From contig NC_092628.1 in assembly GCF_039555335.1 (NCBI RefSeq), positions 101,516,647 through 101,580,646 on the forward strand: DNA of 64,000 nt, written 5' to 3'. Source of the stretch: Amphiura filiformis (taxonomy: Eukaryota > Echinodermata > Ophiuroidea > Amphilepidida > Amphiuridae). The stretch's first letter is position 1. Every line of letters begins with the position of its first letter. Both the position numbers and the translations under genes were made by a program. This document shows, piece by piece, positions 37,125 to 50,093 of this stretch. Below the pieces are notes generated by a model. That model saw only the letters and a list, made by a program, of their open reading frames with translations. It was not told the origin of the DNA and ran no database searches.

Positions 37125-37505
37125 GGAGAGCGTATAACCTATGCCTTATAATAGGTACTTGCCTTAGTCCATGAGGTCCCGGGTTCAATTCCCGACATTG
37201 CTGAGATATTGACTTGGAGAATGTCTATGGATTAAATTCAGAGTTCCGCTCTCCCCATGGTTCATAGAATGGGTAAATGAAATATAAAAGTACTCCGTCC
37301 TTCGGAGGAAACGCCGTCTGTCCCGTGAATAGAAAGCCATACCTTAATACATGTATTTCGCAGCCAGTTTCGAAAAGAGTATGGTGTTAACCCCTGACTG
37401 TTCAACTTCCCAACCCGTCCCAGTGTTCAAATAATGGAAATAAGCTTCAACAGAGGCTTTCTTGGGTTATCCAAGGTTGTCAAAACCCGAACAAATCAAA
37501 TCAGA
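37125..37505 (+). mobile_element. tRNA-derived SINE, copy 2
   Basis: GGAGAGCGTATAACCTATGC, a degraded A box, then TGAGGTCCCGGGTTCAATTC (B box) and the same body (CCGCTCTCCCCATGGTTCAT) and 3' region (CTTTCTTGGGTTATCCAAGG, TTGTCAAAACC) as the copy at 21595-22012. Orientation is opposite to that copy. Confidence 0.85.
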
Positions 37506-39329
37506 AAAGCTCTAAAAGACCACAAAATTGCTCATTCCTCAAATTTATGGGGGGTTTTCAGGCGATTCTTAACCAGCATGACCAGATAGCTCCAAAAGAC
37601 CCTTGATTTTGACCATTCATAGCTCTTTAAAGACAATCTTTTACCGGTACGCCGTCAACTCCCAAATACCCACTATCTCCGAATTCCGAGGGAGCATACC
37701 CACCAAGCAATGTTCATGTGCCCCTCACCTCACCTCCCAGGAGCGAGTATCGAAATGCGAGCAAACTTGGGTATAGGCCTACACGAAAAAGTGGACATGG
37801 TGAAAACAATCCTTAGAACTTTGAAACTACATAGGGTTAATTATTATGCTATGTAATATTAGTGCTATATGAAATAGTTCATGCTCTTTAAATTGTGCCA
37901 CTATAAATTTCCTTTAAAAAAAACCCGGATATCTGCCTAAATTTGGGCTTTTGTTTGTTTATTTTTACCACAGAAGTTTTTACATAGGAGGCCTATTCAC
38001 CCAGAACGCTATTCAGCCGATGGCTATTGTTATTATTACACAAGACCGGTTAGTGTCTTGGATGTGATTTACATGTGCTTTTGGGTTGTTTTTTGCGAAA
38101 TCCTTATGATATTGGACGAGACAAGAAAAAAAATGCAGCAAAATGAGAAAAATATGTTGTAATCGTAGTCGCTTTCGTACATGTCGTATAATTATACTAG
38201 TACTAGCTTATACAAGAAATCCATAGGCCTACTTTCGAAACTTAGCACGGCCCATTATTGAAAAACACGCACTGTGATTTGTCAAAACACGTCACGTGAA
38301 AGCCCTAGTAAAGGATAGTGCATTACCCTTTCGTTCTTGAATACAATTTGGTTTATTTTAATGTTATCGCAAACTCATTAACTGCAATCATCATGATCAC
38401 TTATTTGCAAATGTTCTTTTGTATTCGGTTGGTACCATCGCTCATTAGCGTAGGTGTGTGTTAAGTTAACAAATATGTTTTGATATCAATCATATCAATT
38501 TTTTTGGCATGATTGGTAAGTTTTTATCGGGTTCGCCGTCGGTCAAGTTCAGAATTGTCGTAAGCCTATCCCATAATCAGTCATATCTATAAATGACTGT
38601 GATAATCTAGTTTGTCTAAACCATGCATCGCACATGTGACCTTTGGGACTCCTTTGGACCTAAAGCCTACTTGTCAGTTTGATCTCGGTTTTTGAAACTT
38701 TTATATGTTTCAATGCACAATAGCTCGGAGGACCTTCCCAGGCAATAGGCCCTACCAAGTCTCTGACAAATTTTACGACAATCGAGAACCTCATCATTGA
38801 AACACAAGTCAAAAACAGCCATCAGAAAATAGCTTTAATTGTACATAGACTAACAGGCGCTTGCAGTTTTGTTTTCTTAAGTTAATTTATAACGTTCATT
38901 TGCTGCAAAAAATGTTCCTAGTGTCGTAAAAGCGCATAATTATTTATTTCAGACACGTTCACAAAGAACTGTCATTGCAAGAGATTAAATGGGCTAAATA
39001 GGCCTAGTCCTTGTCATGTGGGACAGGATTAGCAAAAGGCATACGGGTATAAGATATTAGGAATCATTGCCTAGCCTCTTAACCACAGGGTTGATGGGCT
39101 ACGTCCATTAGCTATCAGACACGGGGTATACGTAGGCCTAACGGATAGGCCTAGCATATGAGATACCCGATGAGATATGGGTTCAAATGGCATTAGGCCT
39201 AGGCCCTATAGTTCACTCCGTGAACAAAAACAATGGGAGCGTGATGATGGCTAAAGCTCTCATGTGAGATTGTGAGTAGGCCTATCGCAACTTGAGCAAA
39301 TGTTTTATGTTCACAAACGATCAGCTAAG
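37506..39329. other. Intergenic region without a recognisable gene
   Basis: AT-rich sequence with many TAGGCCTA-type palindromes (near 37771, 38223, 39000, 39135, 39147, 39197, 39276). No reading frame longer than about 60 codons and no repeat boundary that I can place. Confidence 0.5.
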
Positions 39330-40979
39330 AACGAATTTAACACACTATGCCGGTTCCTTGGATGACAAAGGACATTAGGAAGTTATGTACAAGAAAGAAG
39401 CTTATGTACAGGAGGTTTAAGAAATCTGGTAGTCATGTTGCTGAGCAACAATTTAAAGAGTGTAGTAAGAATTTGAAAAAAGCTATTCGGACTAGTCATT
39501 GTAATTATTCTCTTGGTATTTCCAAACTAGCTAGGAGTAATCCTAAGAAATTTTGGAACTATGTAAGATCTAGTTCTAAGGACTCTTCCCAGCTTTCATT
39601 TACTACTGATAGTGGTGATTTGACTGATCCCGATGATTGCTTGCGCTTTTAATAAGCATTTCTCAAGTAACTTTGGGACTTCCTCTACCATTGATGTGAA
39701 TTGTCTTCCTGACTCTCCCCCCTCTCATGGTGGTGCTTGTCTCTCCTTTGACATGTTTTCTGTTGATGAAGTTGTTGATATTCTTAAGGGTCTTGATACC
39801 AACAAGTCTCCCGGTCCTGATAGTATTCTTCCTGTTTTCTTAAAATCGTGTGCAAGTGAATAAGCTCCTGTTTTGTGTACCTTTTTTAATGAATGTATTT
39901 CAAAGGGTGAAATTCCGTCTGCTTTGAAGTGTGCAAATGTTGTGCCTATTTACAAAGGCTCTGGTAAGCCTAAGAATGCTATTTCGAGTTACAAGCCAGT
40001 TTCCTTAACAGCAATCCTCTGTAAGGTCATGGAAAGATTGGTTTGTAAACGTCTTCTTGGTTATCTTGATGAGCATGACATTCTTTCAGATAATCAATTT
40101 GGTTTTCGACATGGTAGGAATTGCGAGCAGATGTTGGCTAAATTTTATCATTTTCTCAGTGGTAACCTTGATAACAGCAAATATTGTAATTTGGTGGATG
40201 GGATTTTTCTTGACTTTAGTGTGATTTTGATAGAGTAGATCATACAATTTTGTTACAAAAGCTTCATTACTATGGTATCAGGAATAATGTGCTTAACTGG
40301 ATTCAAAGCTTTCTTTCTGGTAGAAAACAGAGAGTTATCTTTGGCGGAGCTAAATCTGATTGGGCTTCAGTCACATCGGGTGTTCCTCAAGGTTCTGTTT
40401 TGGGGCCCATCTTGTTTCTGTTATTTGTAAATGACATTAATGACAACCTGTCCTCTGCCTTATTTCAATTTGCTGATGACCATACACTTGTACGTTCTAT
40501 TAAAACTTTTGAGGATCAAGTTGCACTGCAGAAAGATCTTGACACAATTCACAAGTGGACCATTGAGAATAAACTCCCCCTGAATGCTTTATAAGTGTGC
40601 TGTTGTTCATTTTTCGAGGTCTAGGGCTTGCAGTCTTTTTACATACAAGTTAGGTGGTATTCCAATTGAGATTGTTGATGAGTATAAACTGCTTAGTGTT
40701 GTTTTCAATTCTTCCCTATCGTTCTCTTCACATGTTGATAAAATCTGTAAAAAGTTTCTCGCCTAACTGGTTTTGTCATCAGAACTTCTCGCCATATGCA
40801 CTTCGGTGCTCTTCTACATCTATTTAAAGCATTGATACTCCCTCACCTTACTTACTGTGCTGTTATTTGGAATCCTTGTCAGACTGGCCTGCTTGATAGG
40901 TTAGATAAGAGTCAGAGAAAGATTTCTAAAGTTTTGATGTATAGGAAGAGGTGTCCTTCTGATCTTTCACCCAGCAAAC

Positions 40980-41661
40980 ACAAAAACGTTTTAAAAACGT
41001 TTTAAATAAGTTATATTTTGGCTTTTGGTTTAGGTAAAAACGTTTTAATAACATTAAAATGTCGGGTTATATAAAGGTCATGATAACGTTTTAAAACGTT
41101 TTGTATGAAAACACACTACAACAATTTTTTTTAATGTTTTCAAAAAATGTTATTGTAAACTATTTTTGCAAACATTTTTGCCAAATATTGTGTCAATACT
41201 TAAATAACATTATGTTAAAATATTTGAACCCAGCAAACACAGAAATGTTCTTAAAATGTTTTTTCAAAACCTTTTAATAACATTTAAATGTCGGGTTATA
41301 TGAAGGTCATGAAAACGTTTTTAAAACGTTATTGAAAATATTTTGGGCAAACATTTTTCGCAAAATATTTTTTCAACCCCAAAATAACATTCTGTTCAGA
41401 ATGTTTTGTATCAAGTTTTCAAGAATATTTTTGGAATGTTATTAAAACGTTTTTATACCCTTTATATAACCCGACATTTAAACGTTTTCTGTAAAACATT
41501 TTTGTTTGCTGAGCAGTAGATTATAAAAACATGTTTTTTAAGGTTATGAAAACGTTTTATACTCTTAATATACCCTTTATATAACCCGACATTTAAACGT
41601 TTTCTGACAACCTTTTATAACCTTTTGCGAATGATGTCGAAAACGTTTTGTGTTTGCTGGG
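40980..41661. mobile_element. Foldback element with CCCAGCAAACACAAAA termini
   Basis: 682 bp inserted in the LINE coding region. The ends are CCCAGCAAACACAAAAACGT and the reverse complement ACGTTTTGTGTTTGCTGGG, flanked by CA on both sides (40978-40979, 41662-41663). The interior repeats AAAACGTTTT and ATGTCGGGTTATAT blocks in both orientations, with an internal end-like copy at 41229 and 41505. Removing it restores the LINE reading TCT GAT CTT TCA TAT GAG. Confidence 0.88.
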
Positions 41662-41744
41662 CATATGAGTCTAGATTAGATGAATTTGGATTGCTTAAAA
41701 CATGCGACTTATTTGATTTGTTGAGGTTGATCTTCTGCTTTAAA

Positions 41745-43695
41745 TTGCTTACTTGCTGCTGCTTACTTGCTTATTTCGGGTGGTTTTCCCGAACCACGAC
41801 AGCTCTCCATATCCTCCTGTCCTGCATCGCCGTTCCCAGGTCAGATGCTTCCAGTCCGGTGTCTTGCTTGAGTACATCTACATATGTAAGGGGTGGTCTA
41901 CCAGGGTTTCTTGTTCCATGTTTGGGTGCTCAGTTTATCAGGTTGGCGACAGGTTCACACTTGCTTCTGAAGCAGTGGCCAGCGAAGCGTGTTCTCCTTT
42001 CTCTGATCTTCTCTGAGAGCCTTGGGAGGTCTCCATACAACTCTTTGTTGCTTATGTGCTGTTTCCAATGGATGTTGTACACTGCCCTAAGCATACGGGT
42101 GTAACAGCCGTCCAGCTCTTTAGATAGTTTGGGAGTTATGGCCCAGGCTTCAAATCCGTACGTTAACACAGACTCCACTGTTGCACTGAAGACTATCAGT
42201 TTGAAATTCTTTGGTAGAGCAGACTTCCAGATCTTACTTAGGCTATTGCATGCTCTCCAAGCTGCTGCCTTGCGTGTTTTGACATCATGCTCTGTGCTAG
42301 CCATCCATGCTCCGAGGTATTTGAAGTCTTTCACCTCGTCTAGCTTTGTACCATTATTCGTGCTGATGTTACATGTAACTTGCTGATCTTGGTTAAAGGA
42401 TGAACTTTGTCTTGGTGGCATTCATCTTTAATCCGACTCTTCCAACTGATGTTTCTAGCCTTTGCAGCAGTCCCTGAGCTTGATTTATTTCTTCTGACAG
42501 TAGGGCGATGTCATCAGCGAAGTCCAGGTCGGTTACCACTTCTGGCCCAACTCGTCTGCTCTTTTCAAGCTGGAATCCTATAGTGCTTCTTCCTTGCCAT
42601 CTATAGCCACTCTCAAGGCATAGTCAAGCACTACGGTATCACAAACAGATACGGGGCAAGTGTATCTCCTTGTAGAACGCCGGCTACGATGTCAAACAGC
42701 TCAGTTTCTCCATCAGAGGAGATCACTTTGGCTTTGGTTTTCTTGTATGTCCTTCCAATGGCACCCACAAGTTGTTTTGGTATCCCATAGGCTCTGAGGA
42801 TTTGTAGCATCTTGCCTCGGTGAATAGCGTCGAAGGCTTTTCGGAAGTCAATGAATGTGATAATGGCTGGTAGATTTTTGGCCTTCACTCCTTCTATTAT
42901 CCTTCTAAGAGCCAGTATGTGGCTGACAGTAGTTCTTCCCACTCTGAAGCCATTCTGGTTGTTTCTCAGAAGTCCATCAACTTTGGGTCTTATCCTGTTG
43001 AGTATCAACCTATTGAAGGTTTTGGCCACTATTGAGGATAGGCTGATGCCACGGTAATTACCTCCTTGACTTAGGTCTCCTGACGTTGGTATTGGGATTA
43101 TGTTAAGAATAGACCACTGATCAGGCATTCTTTCTTTCAGGAATGCATCGTTGCAAAATCCTAGCAACAGGTCATCCAGGTCACATCTCTTTAAGACTTC
43201 TGGTGAGATGCCGTCTTCTCCACTACTCTTTCCCTCTGCTATTGCTGTCTTTGCCTTTGTGTATTCTTCATGGCTAAAAGGACCAACCCCAATCGAGAGA
43301 TCATCTGTGATGGGCTCTATCGTATCATCTTCTCCCTCTATATCTGGGGAACTTCCTAGTAGATCTTTGAAATGATAATTGTTAACCCTTTCCATCTGAG
43401 TGTCTTCTTTCAGCTGGCCCCTCATTGACGATTTTCTTCCTGTAATGTCATTGATCAGTCTCCAACTCTGACTGTGTTTACAGTTGTCATGAGCCATTTC
43501 AACTTCTCTCAGCTTGATGTTGAGATCATCCTCTATTGCCTGATTATAGGCTCCTGCTAGATCAGACTTTACCTGATTATAACTGACCCTGTTGTCTTCG
43601 GTTGTGCATTCCTGATATATTTCATAAGCCTTCTTGATTTTCTGTCTTGCTGCTGTTACTTTGTGATCACTTGAGAAGCACGCCTTCCTGATTTT
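41745..43695 (-). mobile_element. RTE-like non-LTR retrotransposon nested in the CR1-like LINE
   Basis: Inserted in opposite orientation with a 7-bp target duplication CTTTAAA (41738-41744 and 43696-43702). The 3' tail on the minus strand is AAGCAAGTAAGCAGCAGCAA, a short RTE-style repeat. 5'-truncated: the coding part begins at KKIRKACFSSDHKVTAAR. Confidence 0.9.
41790..43695 (-). pseudogene. RTE-like reverse transcriptase, two frame blocks
   Basis: The first block (to about 42631) has GKSSGEDGISPEVLKR, IPIPTSGD, NYRGISLSSIVAKTFNRLIL, NQNGFRVGRTT, FIDFRKAFDAIHRGKM and GVLQGDTLAPYLFVI, motifs characteristic of the RTE group. The catalytic xxDD region falls in the disrupted part (42420-42640; ADDIALL-like on the minus strand near 42500). 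The second block (42421-41930) has FKYLGAWM, RKAAAWRACNSL and LTYGFEAWAI. Frameshifts prevent expression. Confidence 0.88.
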
Positions 43696-44253
43696 CTTTA
43701 AAATGATTAATGAAATTGGTCCTTCTTCTTTTTGCCAATTTTTCAAGCCTTCTAAGGTTAAGGAGTTTAGGTATCTCCACTGTATTTCTCATACCAATGC
43801 CTTTTTCAACTCTGTTTTTGTTTCCTTTCCACGTTTGTGGAATGAACTTCCCACTGATGTCCGCTCTGCGCCCTCCCTTATACCTTGTTTAAGGCCATGT
43901 GTAAAGAGCATTTTATGATGTAATTATGTTACCTTCCGGGGTTACCTTGTTTAAGGCCATGTGTAAAGAGCATTTTATGATGTAATTATGTCTTTCATAT
44001 GCTTGTTTACTGTTAAGTTATGTCATAGAGTGTTCCACTAATATTTTCATACAAATGTTTTTGCTTTAATTTATGCGTATCTTGTATCTATATTATTATT
44101 ATTTTTATTATTATTATTATATGCACTTTAATATAATCAGGAAAGAAGAACACATTGTGCTTGGACTGTTTAGTCTATTTCTTCTTTCCTGGATTGTCAT
44201 TTAAATTGCTTTTAATGTTTTTCATGTTTGTAATTTATGGCAATTGAAATAAA

Positions 44254-44438
<185 letters not shown>

Positions 44439-44440
44439 GC

Positions 44441-45146
44441 CTATAGCATAGCCCTACTGGCCTTATCTGGATCTTAAAGTTAATAAGTAGGCCTATTATA
44501 TAGGGCATATATATTTGGAATAAATATGACGTTGTGTAGGCAGAAAGCCTAGCGTGATCATAATTAATAAAATGATTCGGCCCGGGACGGTATTTTGTGT
44601 GACTACCTTTAGAATTCACAGCCAGTGTAGACGAATATAGGCCTACATGTAGGCCCAACTATTTTCGTCTCGAGTCGACCGTATGCAGTAGTCTATGCTC
44701 TAAAGAATGTAAGCGATGGGCGCTCCAGGCGGGCGCTCCTATATAAAGAGTGCCAAAGCAGTGCATAGCGATTTCCATCATGTACGAGACTATTCGTGTT
44801 CCGCCGGTAAGAACGTGTCTAAGGACAGCGGCTTGTGTCCCCATCATAGTTGGTGCCCCCCACCCCCCCCAATCGGATTACCCACGCTACGCCACTGTAA
44901 ACGAAGTATCAATAGACGAAGAATTGTGTTTATTCGGCACGATTCGACTTTATTTCCGGGCTTTATTTTTTACATCCAAATTAATTGACACTTCAAAAGT
45001 GACAAACATTATACAGACGTCCCTTTTCTCTTGAAACACGCTAATTATGAGCACAAAGAGTGAATGTTGTCACGCTATAATGAGCCCGTTACAAAAGCTG
45101 GTGGGACTCACCCTGATGAGAATAAATATCCAAAATAATAAATAAC
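44441..45146. other. Unassigned interval
   Basis: No gene or repeat boundary recognised. Contains TAGGCCTA palindromes at 44484 and 44637 and a C-rich run at 44857-44870. Confidence 0.5.
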
Positions 45147-45475
45147 CCAGCAAACACAAAACATTTTACAGAAAAAGTTTTATTGTCGTGTTATATAACG
45201 GGTATAAAACGTTTTAAAAACATTAGATGCAAAACATTCCAATATTTTAATATTATTAAATTAGTATTAGGCCTATTATTTAACAAAATATTTTTTTGTT
45301 AAATGTTTGCTAAAATTATTTAATAACAATAACACTTTGGACTACAATTTTAAAATGTTGTTGTAGTTCATTTTTAATATAAAAAACGTTTTCATGACCA
45401 TAATATAACCGGCTATATGTTATTGAAACGTTTTGAACAAAACCAAAACGTGTTAATAACACGTTTATAATTCAG
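45147..45475. mobile_element. Fragment of the CCCAGCAAACACAAAA foldback family
   Basis: Begins ACCCAGCAAACACAAAACAT and contains TTATATAACGGGTATAAAAC, AAAACGTTTTCATGACCATA and ATGTTATTGAAACG blocks, as in the 40980-41661 element. The right terminus is not found. Confidence 0.75.
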
Positions 45476-45591
45476 AGATGTCAGTTTTCAGGTTTTAACC
45501 TGAATTCAGGTTTTTTGTGAGTTCAAATTCCCGCGTTTTTATTTATTTTCAGCCTGTTTTGGGGCTTTTGGTCTGCATTCACGCGCCTTTT

Positions 45592-46036
45592 AAAGTCTCA
45601 TGCACGATATCGTGACATGTAAAGTTGCATCACTTCCATGATATGAGATGATAATGCCGGGGTTAAATGTATAACACATGCCCATGTTTAATATAAGCCA
45701 CATTTTTATGTGCATGGACATTTCCAAAAAAATCCGGCCACTCTTGAGACATTTTTTCATATTTCATATTATTCAATTTTACTATAAAGACAACTCAAAT
45801 GAGCTCAAATAAGAGATCTTATTCTTCCCTTCCATTGGATGCAAAGGTTAGCATGGATTTGTGCTTCAAATGGTTGATGACACTCGCTTTGTGCATAAAC
45901 TTGCGTGGTGAAAGTCTCATGCACGATATCGTGACATGTAAAGTTGCATCACTTCCATGATATGAGATGATAATGCCGGTGTTAAATGTATAACACATGC
46001 CCATGTTTAATATAAGCCACATTTTTATGTGCATGG
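45592..46036 (+). repeat. Direct duplication, 319-bp offset
   Basis: A block of about 126 bp (AAAGTCTCATGCACGATATC ... TTTTATGTGCATGGAC) occurs at 45592-45719 and 45911-46036, nearly identical. The intervening segment is unique. Confidence 0.92.
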
Positions 46037-48429
46037 ACTTGCATCATTGCAGTGGCTTACAATTCAAGTTCAACAGTGTCATACATTATTGTCCGATTAT
46101 GGTTTTATTTTTGTTTTGCTTTTTTTTTTATCTCTTGCTCCATCTCAGTTAGATGCACAGTATAATAAAAATTCCTTTAAAAAGGAATGGGGCGCCCATG
46201 TGAGCTTGGTCGTGATGTGGTGAATTCCATGGTGTTTAGATTTGGTATTATCTGTTCCAAACCCGGTGACACCTCATTATAGAAATCAGACCTGTCGATA
46301 GGTTGTAAGAGGGGATAGCCTTTTCCTTGAGAAAATCAATATAACTTTCCAGGCACGAATGGGGCCATAGGCCCTATACGTATAAAGAAAGTTTTGCTAC
46401 TTTGCAACGCGCAATATATCATTCACCAATCATTGATATAGGCCTAATACGTATATACCATTGAAGTATATTAAGACATATGCCTACTTAGCAAATTTCC
46501 TCCAACCTTGACTACATGTAAGCCTACATAGTTATTACTAATTTAACTACCTCAGTTTTTGTTCTATTATTTATATAGCCAATCTTTTAAAGTGTTAATT
46601 AGTATGCCAAATATGAAATGTTTATCACCTATGTCACGAGCGAACCATGTTTTGCCCGGCCTAAACATGCTCTAACATGCTATACTATAACATGCTTCTA
46701 CTACCCCTGGCAATATGCATGAGGCACAGTGACATCGCCCCGATATCTTCATGGTAGAAATCGCCATGGTAGGTTGAATCCACAGCCACCCATGGCCATT
46801 TTATTCGGACCTTATGAGATGCATAATTAGCGAAGTGACCTGACTAAGGCTACTGACAATAGCCGGGGTAATTGATTTCTCGCTGTGAGAGTAAGCTTGT
46901 ATACGACATTGCGGTCAATGGTTATACTGCCTCCACTTGAGTAGTGAGTGCCGCTATAGCCTGCTGCGCGCTGTAGTCCATACAGGACCAACCATAGTAT
47001 CTATGGACCAACGCAATATAAAATTAGAGTTTTGGTCAAATTTTGAGTTCAAAGCGCACGGCCAATTTTCAAAGCGCACTAACGACTATCATATCTGTTC
47101 AACACGTATTTTCAAGTGTATGAGACCATATCTGGTTTCTTGAGACGAAATCATTTACGGGAGATATTCATCATTTTCTAACCCAGTATCCGAAGATTTT
47201 CGTCTGATATCAAAATCCCGGATCAAAATCGTGCATAGCAATTCACGTGTATCGATCCCGTGTATTCATTTTAGTGTCTCTGCTGCACATGCACCAAATA
47301 ATTATTAGCCAGGCGATGTCGGTGTGTGAGGTGTCACAAGATTTGGAATAGATAATAGAAGGGAAGATGATTAGGCCTAAATGCAAAAGATATGTATGTG
47401 TTTGAGTGGGGGAGGTGTATGATAGGACTGTTCATTGAAATAAATTGTATTTAAATGAATGGTATGAAGCGTCAGTGTCAATTTGTGATCATGAACATAG
47501 GCGTTGGCGAAGAACACGTTAATAATAGGCCTATTACGATGGTCAGTAGGGCCTATATAAACTGATTTCAACACTGTCGTGTTAAAAAACTTGTGTGAAT
47601 GAACACTACAACGCGTTGAAATATAGCGTTAATATTTACACTGTGGGGTGGGGGAGTTTTGTATTTATTGTAGTGAGGATATTGCATTGGATATTGAATA
47701 TTGTTGAATTTCGTTGTGAGCAGGGGTAAGACTGTTATGATTTATAGTAAAGAAGACAAGAATAATTATTTTGCTTTTACAAAGTACCTTTCATTTCATT
47801 CATTTAAACAGATGTATAATTGCACTGACAATGTTTATAAAAAATACATTTAGGCCTTATACTAAACAACCCCAAAATTATTAACATCTCATAATCCGCA
47901 AAACGAAACCATGAAAACACACCAAGCGCCTGTCTCCCCTGGCTGGCACCAACAGCCAAAGCTGCACAGCGACGTCGGTTTATGTCGGGTTCTAAGAGAC
48001 GGTCGGTAAACTGGTTTAAGCCATACAAAGGTCTCGGTTTATTTGGTGTTTTTATAAGTCTATTAATTTTGTATTTTAAACAAAGAATATACGCACAACA
48101 ATTTATCCCATGCATATCAGAAAACAATAATAAAATAAAATCCAAGCAAATTGTGGTTTTATTTCTAAGCTGGGCATACTTTTAGCAAAACAATTGCGAA
48201 GTAAATCTAGCAAGAGTGAAATTAGAAGATTTTCATAAAGTCATGCCAAATAAGGTGCCCCCGCCGTTGCGGGCGCCCCCAAAACAGTCTATGATTGGGC
48301 TTGGCATGCAAGGGACAGTGTACATAGTTTTGTCCTAGTTACCTTAAACTTGTTACGCTATCGTGGTGCTCATAGTGTTTCCTTCCCCCTCCCCCAAATG
48401 TTTAGGATTTTATGTTATTTAAGAGAGAT
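46037..48429. other. Intergenic region without a recognisable gene
   Basis: Only short open frames. Scattered TAGGCCTA-type palindromes (46440, 47372, 47527). No repeat unit, RNA or exon could be supported. Confidence 0.5.
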
Positions 48430-49157
48430 TTTCTGAGAAATACTGATGCCATGGGAAAAAGGTGGAAGATGGGGGTCAGCAAATTTCAACCATATTTTGG
48501 CAATTTAATAAGTTTGGATAAGTGTTCATAATAATCAGTATAAAAAAATCTGCTATGCCCCCCTCCTGGGAAATATGGGGCCCCCTAAAATATGCCCCCT
48601 AACACGTATTTCTCTGACTTGTAAAATGCCGTTTTATGCCATTTTTGAACAAATTTTTGGCACCTAAGACAAGCATCTATGAAAGTAAATTTTTCTACAC
48701 ACCTTCTTTCATCCTTTGTCTTTATCATAAAATATAAAACAACAAATTTTTATATTGGGATGTTCCATTTATGAACAGGGGTGGGGGCCCATATTTCACA
48801 TTTTACAACTTTTGAAAAAAAGTGAAATATCCCTCTACTTTGTGACGTCATTGTAGGAGTTCCTCAATCTTTCTCACATTGTTCATTACAGGAGAGAACC
48901 TCTGTACATAGGTCATTTATATAATGCAATAAAAATCATGGAGACTTTTTTACTTTTCATAGAACACAAACTTGGATTTTCCCAATATGTGACATTGGTA
49001 TAATGATGCTGTATACAACACCAACATCAAATATATGATCTTTTCACTGTAGGAGTCCCTTTTCTTGAGCCAATAGTCAGTTATTGCATTGAGGAGTTAA
49101 GAACCACATTTAAGAATGTAAATCAAATACAGGGGTAGGTGTTTCTCTTTTACAGCA

Positions 49158-49379
49158 TACCGTAAAACCCCGTCTACAAGCATATAGTGTGCTTCTGATG
49201 AAAGCTACATTAACCCAGTCGCCATTATGGAGTTTGAGCAAATAAATTACGGATCCAAGCATATACAAACAACTATTATTTTAAGACCGATCTATTGTAT
49301 TGGTATATTAACGCTTGCTTCGAATTAATTAAGCTTTTATAAAAACACTATATATGCTTGTAGACGGGGTTTTACGGTA
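49158..49379. mobile_element. MITE with TACCGTAAAACCCCGTCTAC TIRs
   Basis: Left TACCGTAAAACCCCGTCTAC + AAGCATATA, right the reverse complement TATATGCTTGTAGACGGGGT + TTTACGGTA. 222 bp, nested within the 48430-52375 structure. Shares the TACCGTAAAA terminus with the element at 26997. Confidence 0.9.
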
Positions 49380-50093
49380 TTGGTAAAATCGCCAGTAGAT
49401 AATGCTCCTTGAATATGAGCCCCTACCTCATGTCACAAGCTCGTATTCATACATGTTAGTGGTATTATGAATCACAAGCTCCTATTCCGATTCTTAATCA
49501 TTTCACATGCATCAGTACTTAAGCTATAGGAACTAGGCCTAGTAGGGCCCCATACCCCAAAGTACTAAATCCTAATAACCTGGGGGTGGAACTTAATGCT
49601 AGGAGTGGGCTATAAATGGGACTTGTTTTGTTTTGCTTCGGGATAAGGTTTTTTGTATGTTCTATTTGACCTAGGCCTATCTCAACATGAAATTACAAAA
49701 TGTTAAGCCTGGGTTTCAAAAACGAATGTGCACAGCAAAAATCCAAAATGGCTGCATTTTCCTGAAAATCACATTTTAGCCATAACTTTGTCATTTTGGG
49801 TCTTTTTACCAGGTTCTGTGTTGTTTTGGGTCAATCAATCTATTTATGCAGTTAGAAGTAGTCTCAAATCTTCATGTGTTGAGTTACGACCATTTCTGAC
49901 CCAATGCACCTTTTTTACCCAAATTTTGAACCAGGCCCATATTTAAATTACAGAAAAGCTTTACAACAGGTTAAAACTTACATAACAATATAAATTGGAA
50001 AAACGAAATAGACACACAACATACGTTACATCAAGCATGTCAAGTAAAAAATGTAGATTTTTGCACTGCAGACTTTTATACAATTTTGATAGT

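Larger units (their letters stand above)
39347..43914 (+). pseudogene. LINE ORF2 reverse transcriptase, interrupted and frameshifted
   Basis: Contains the segment after the endonuclease (PWMTKDIRKL, PKKFWNYVRS), RT motifs SPGPDSI, PIYKGSG, QFGFRHGRNC, DRVDHTILLQKL, SGVPQGSVLGPILFLLFVND and FADD, then LTYCAVIWNPCQ. At least five frame changes or stops (near 39650, 39863, 40238, 40590, 40766) plus two insertions make it nonfunctional. Confidence 0.88.

Noticed and set aside
41625-42386. Plus-strand open frames over the RTE-like LINE
   Set aside because: They are antisense to the clearly recognisable minus-strand reverse transcriptase.
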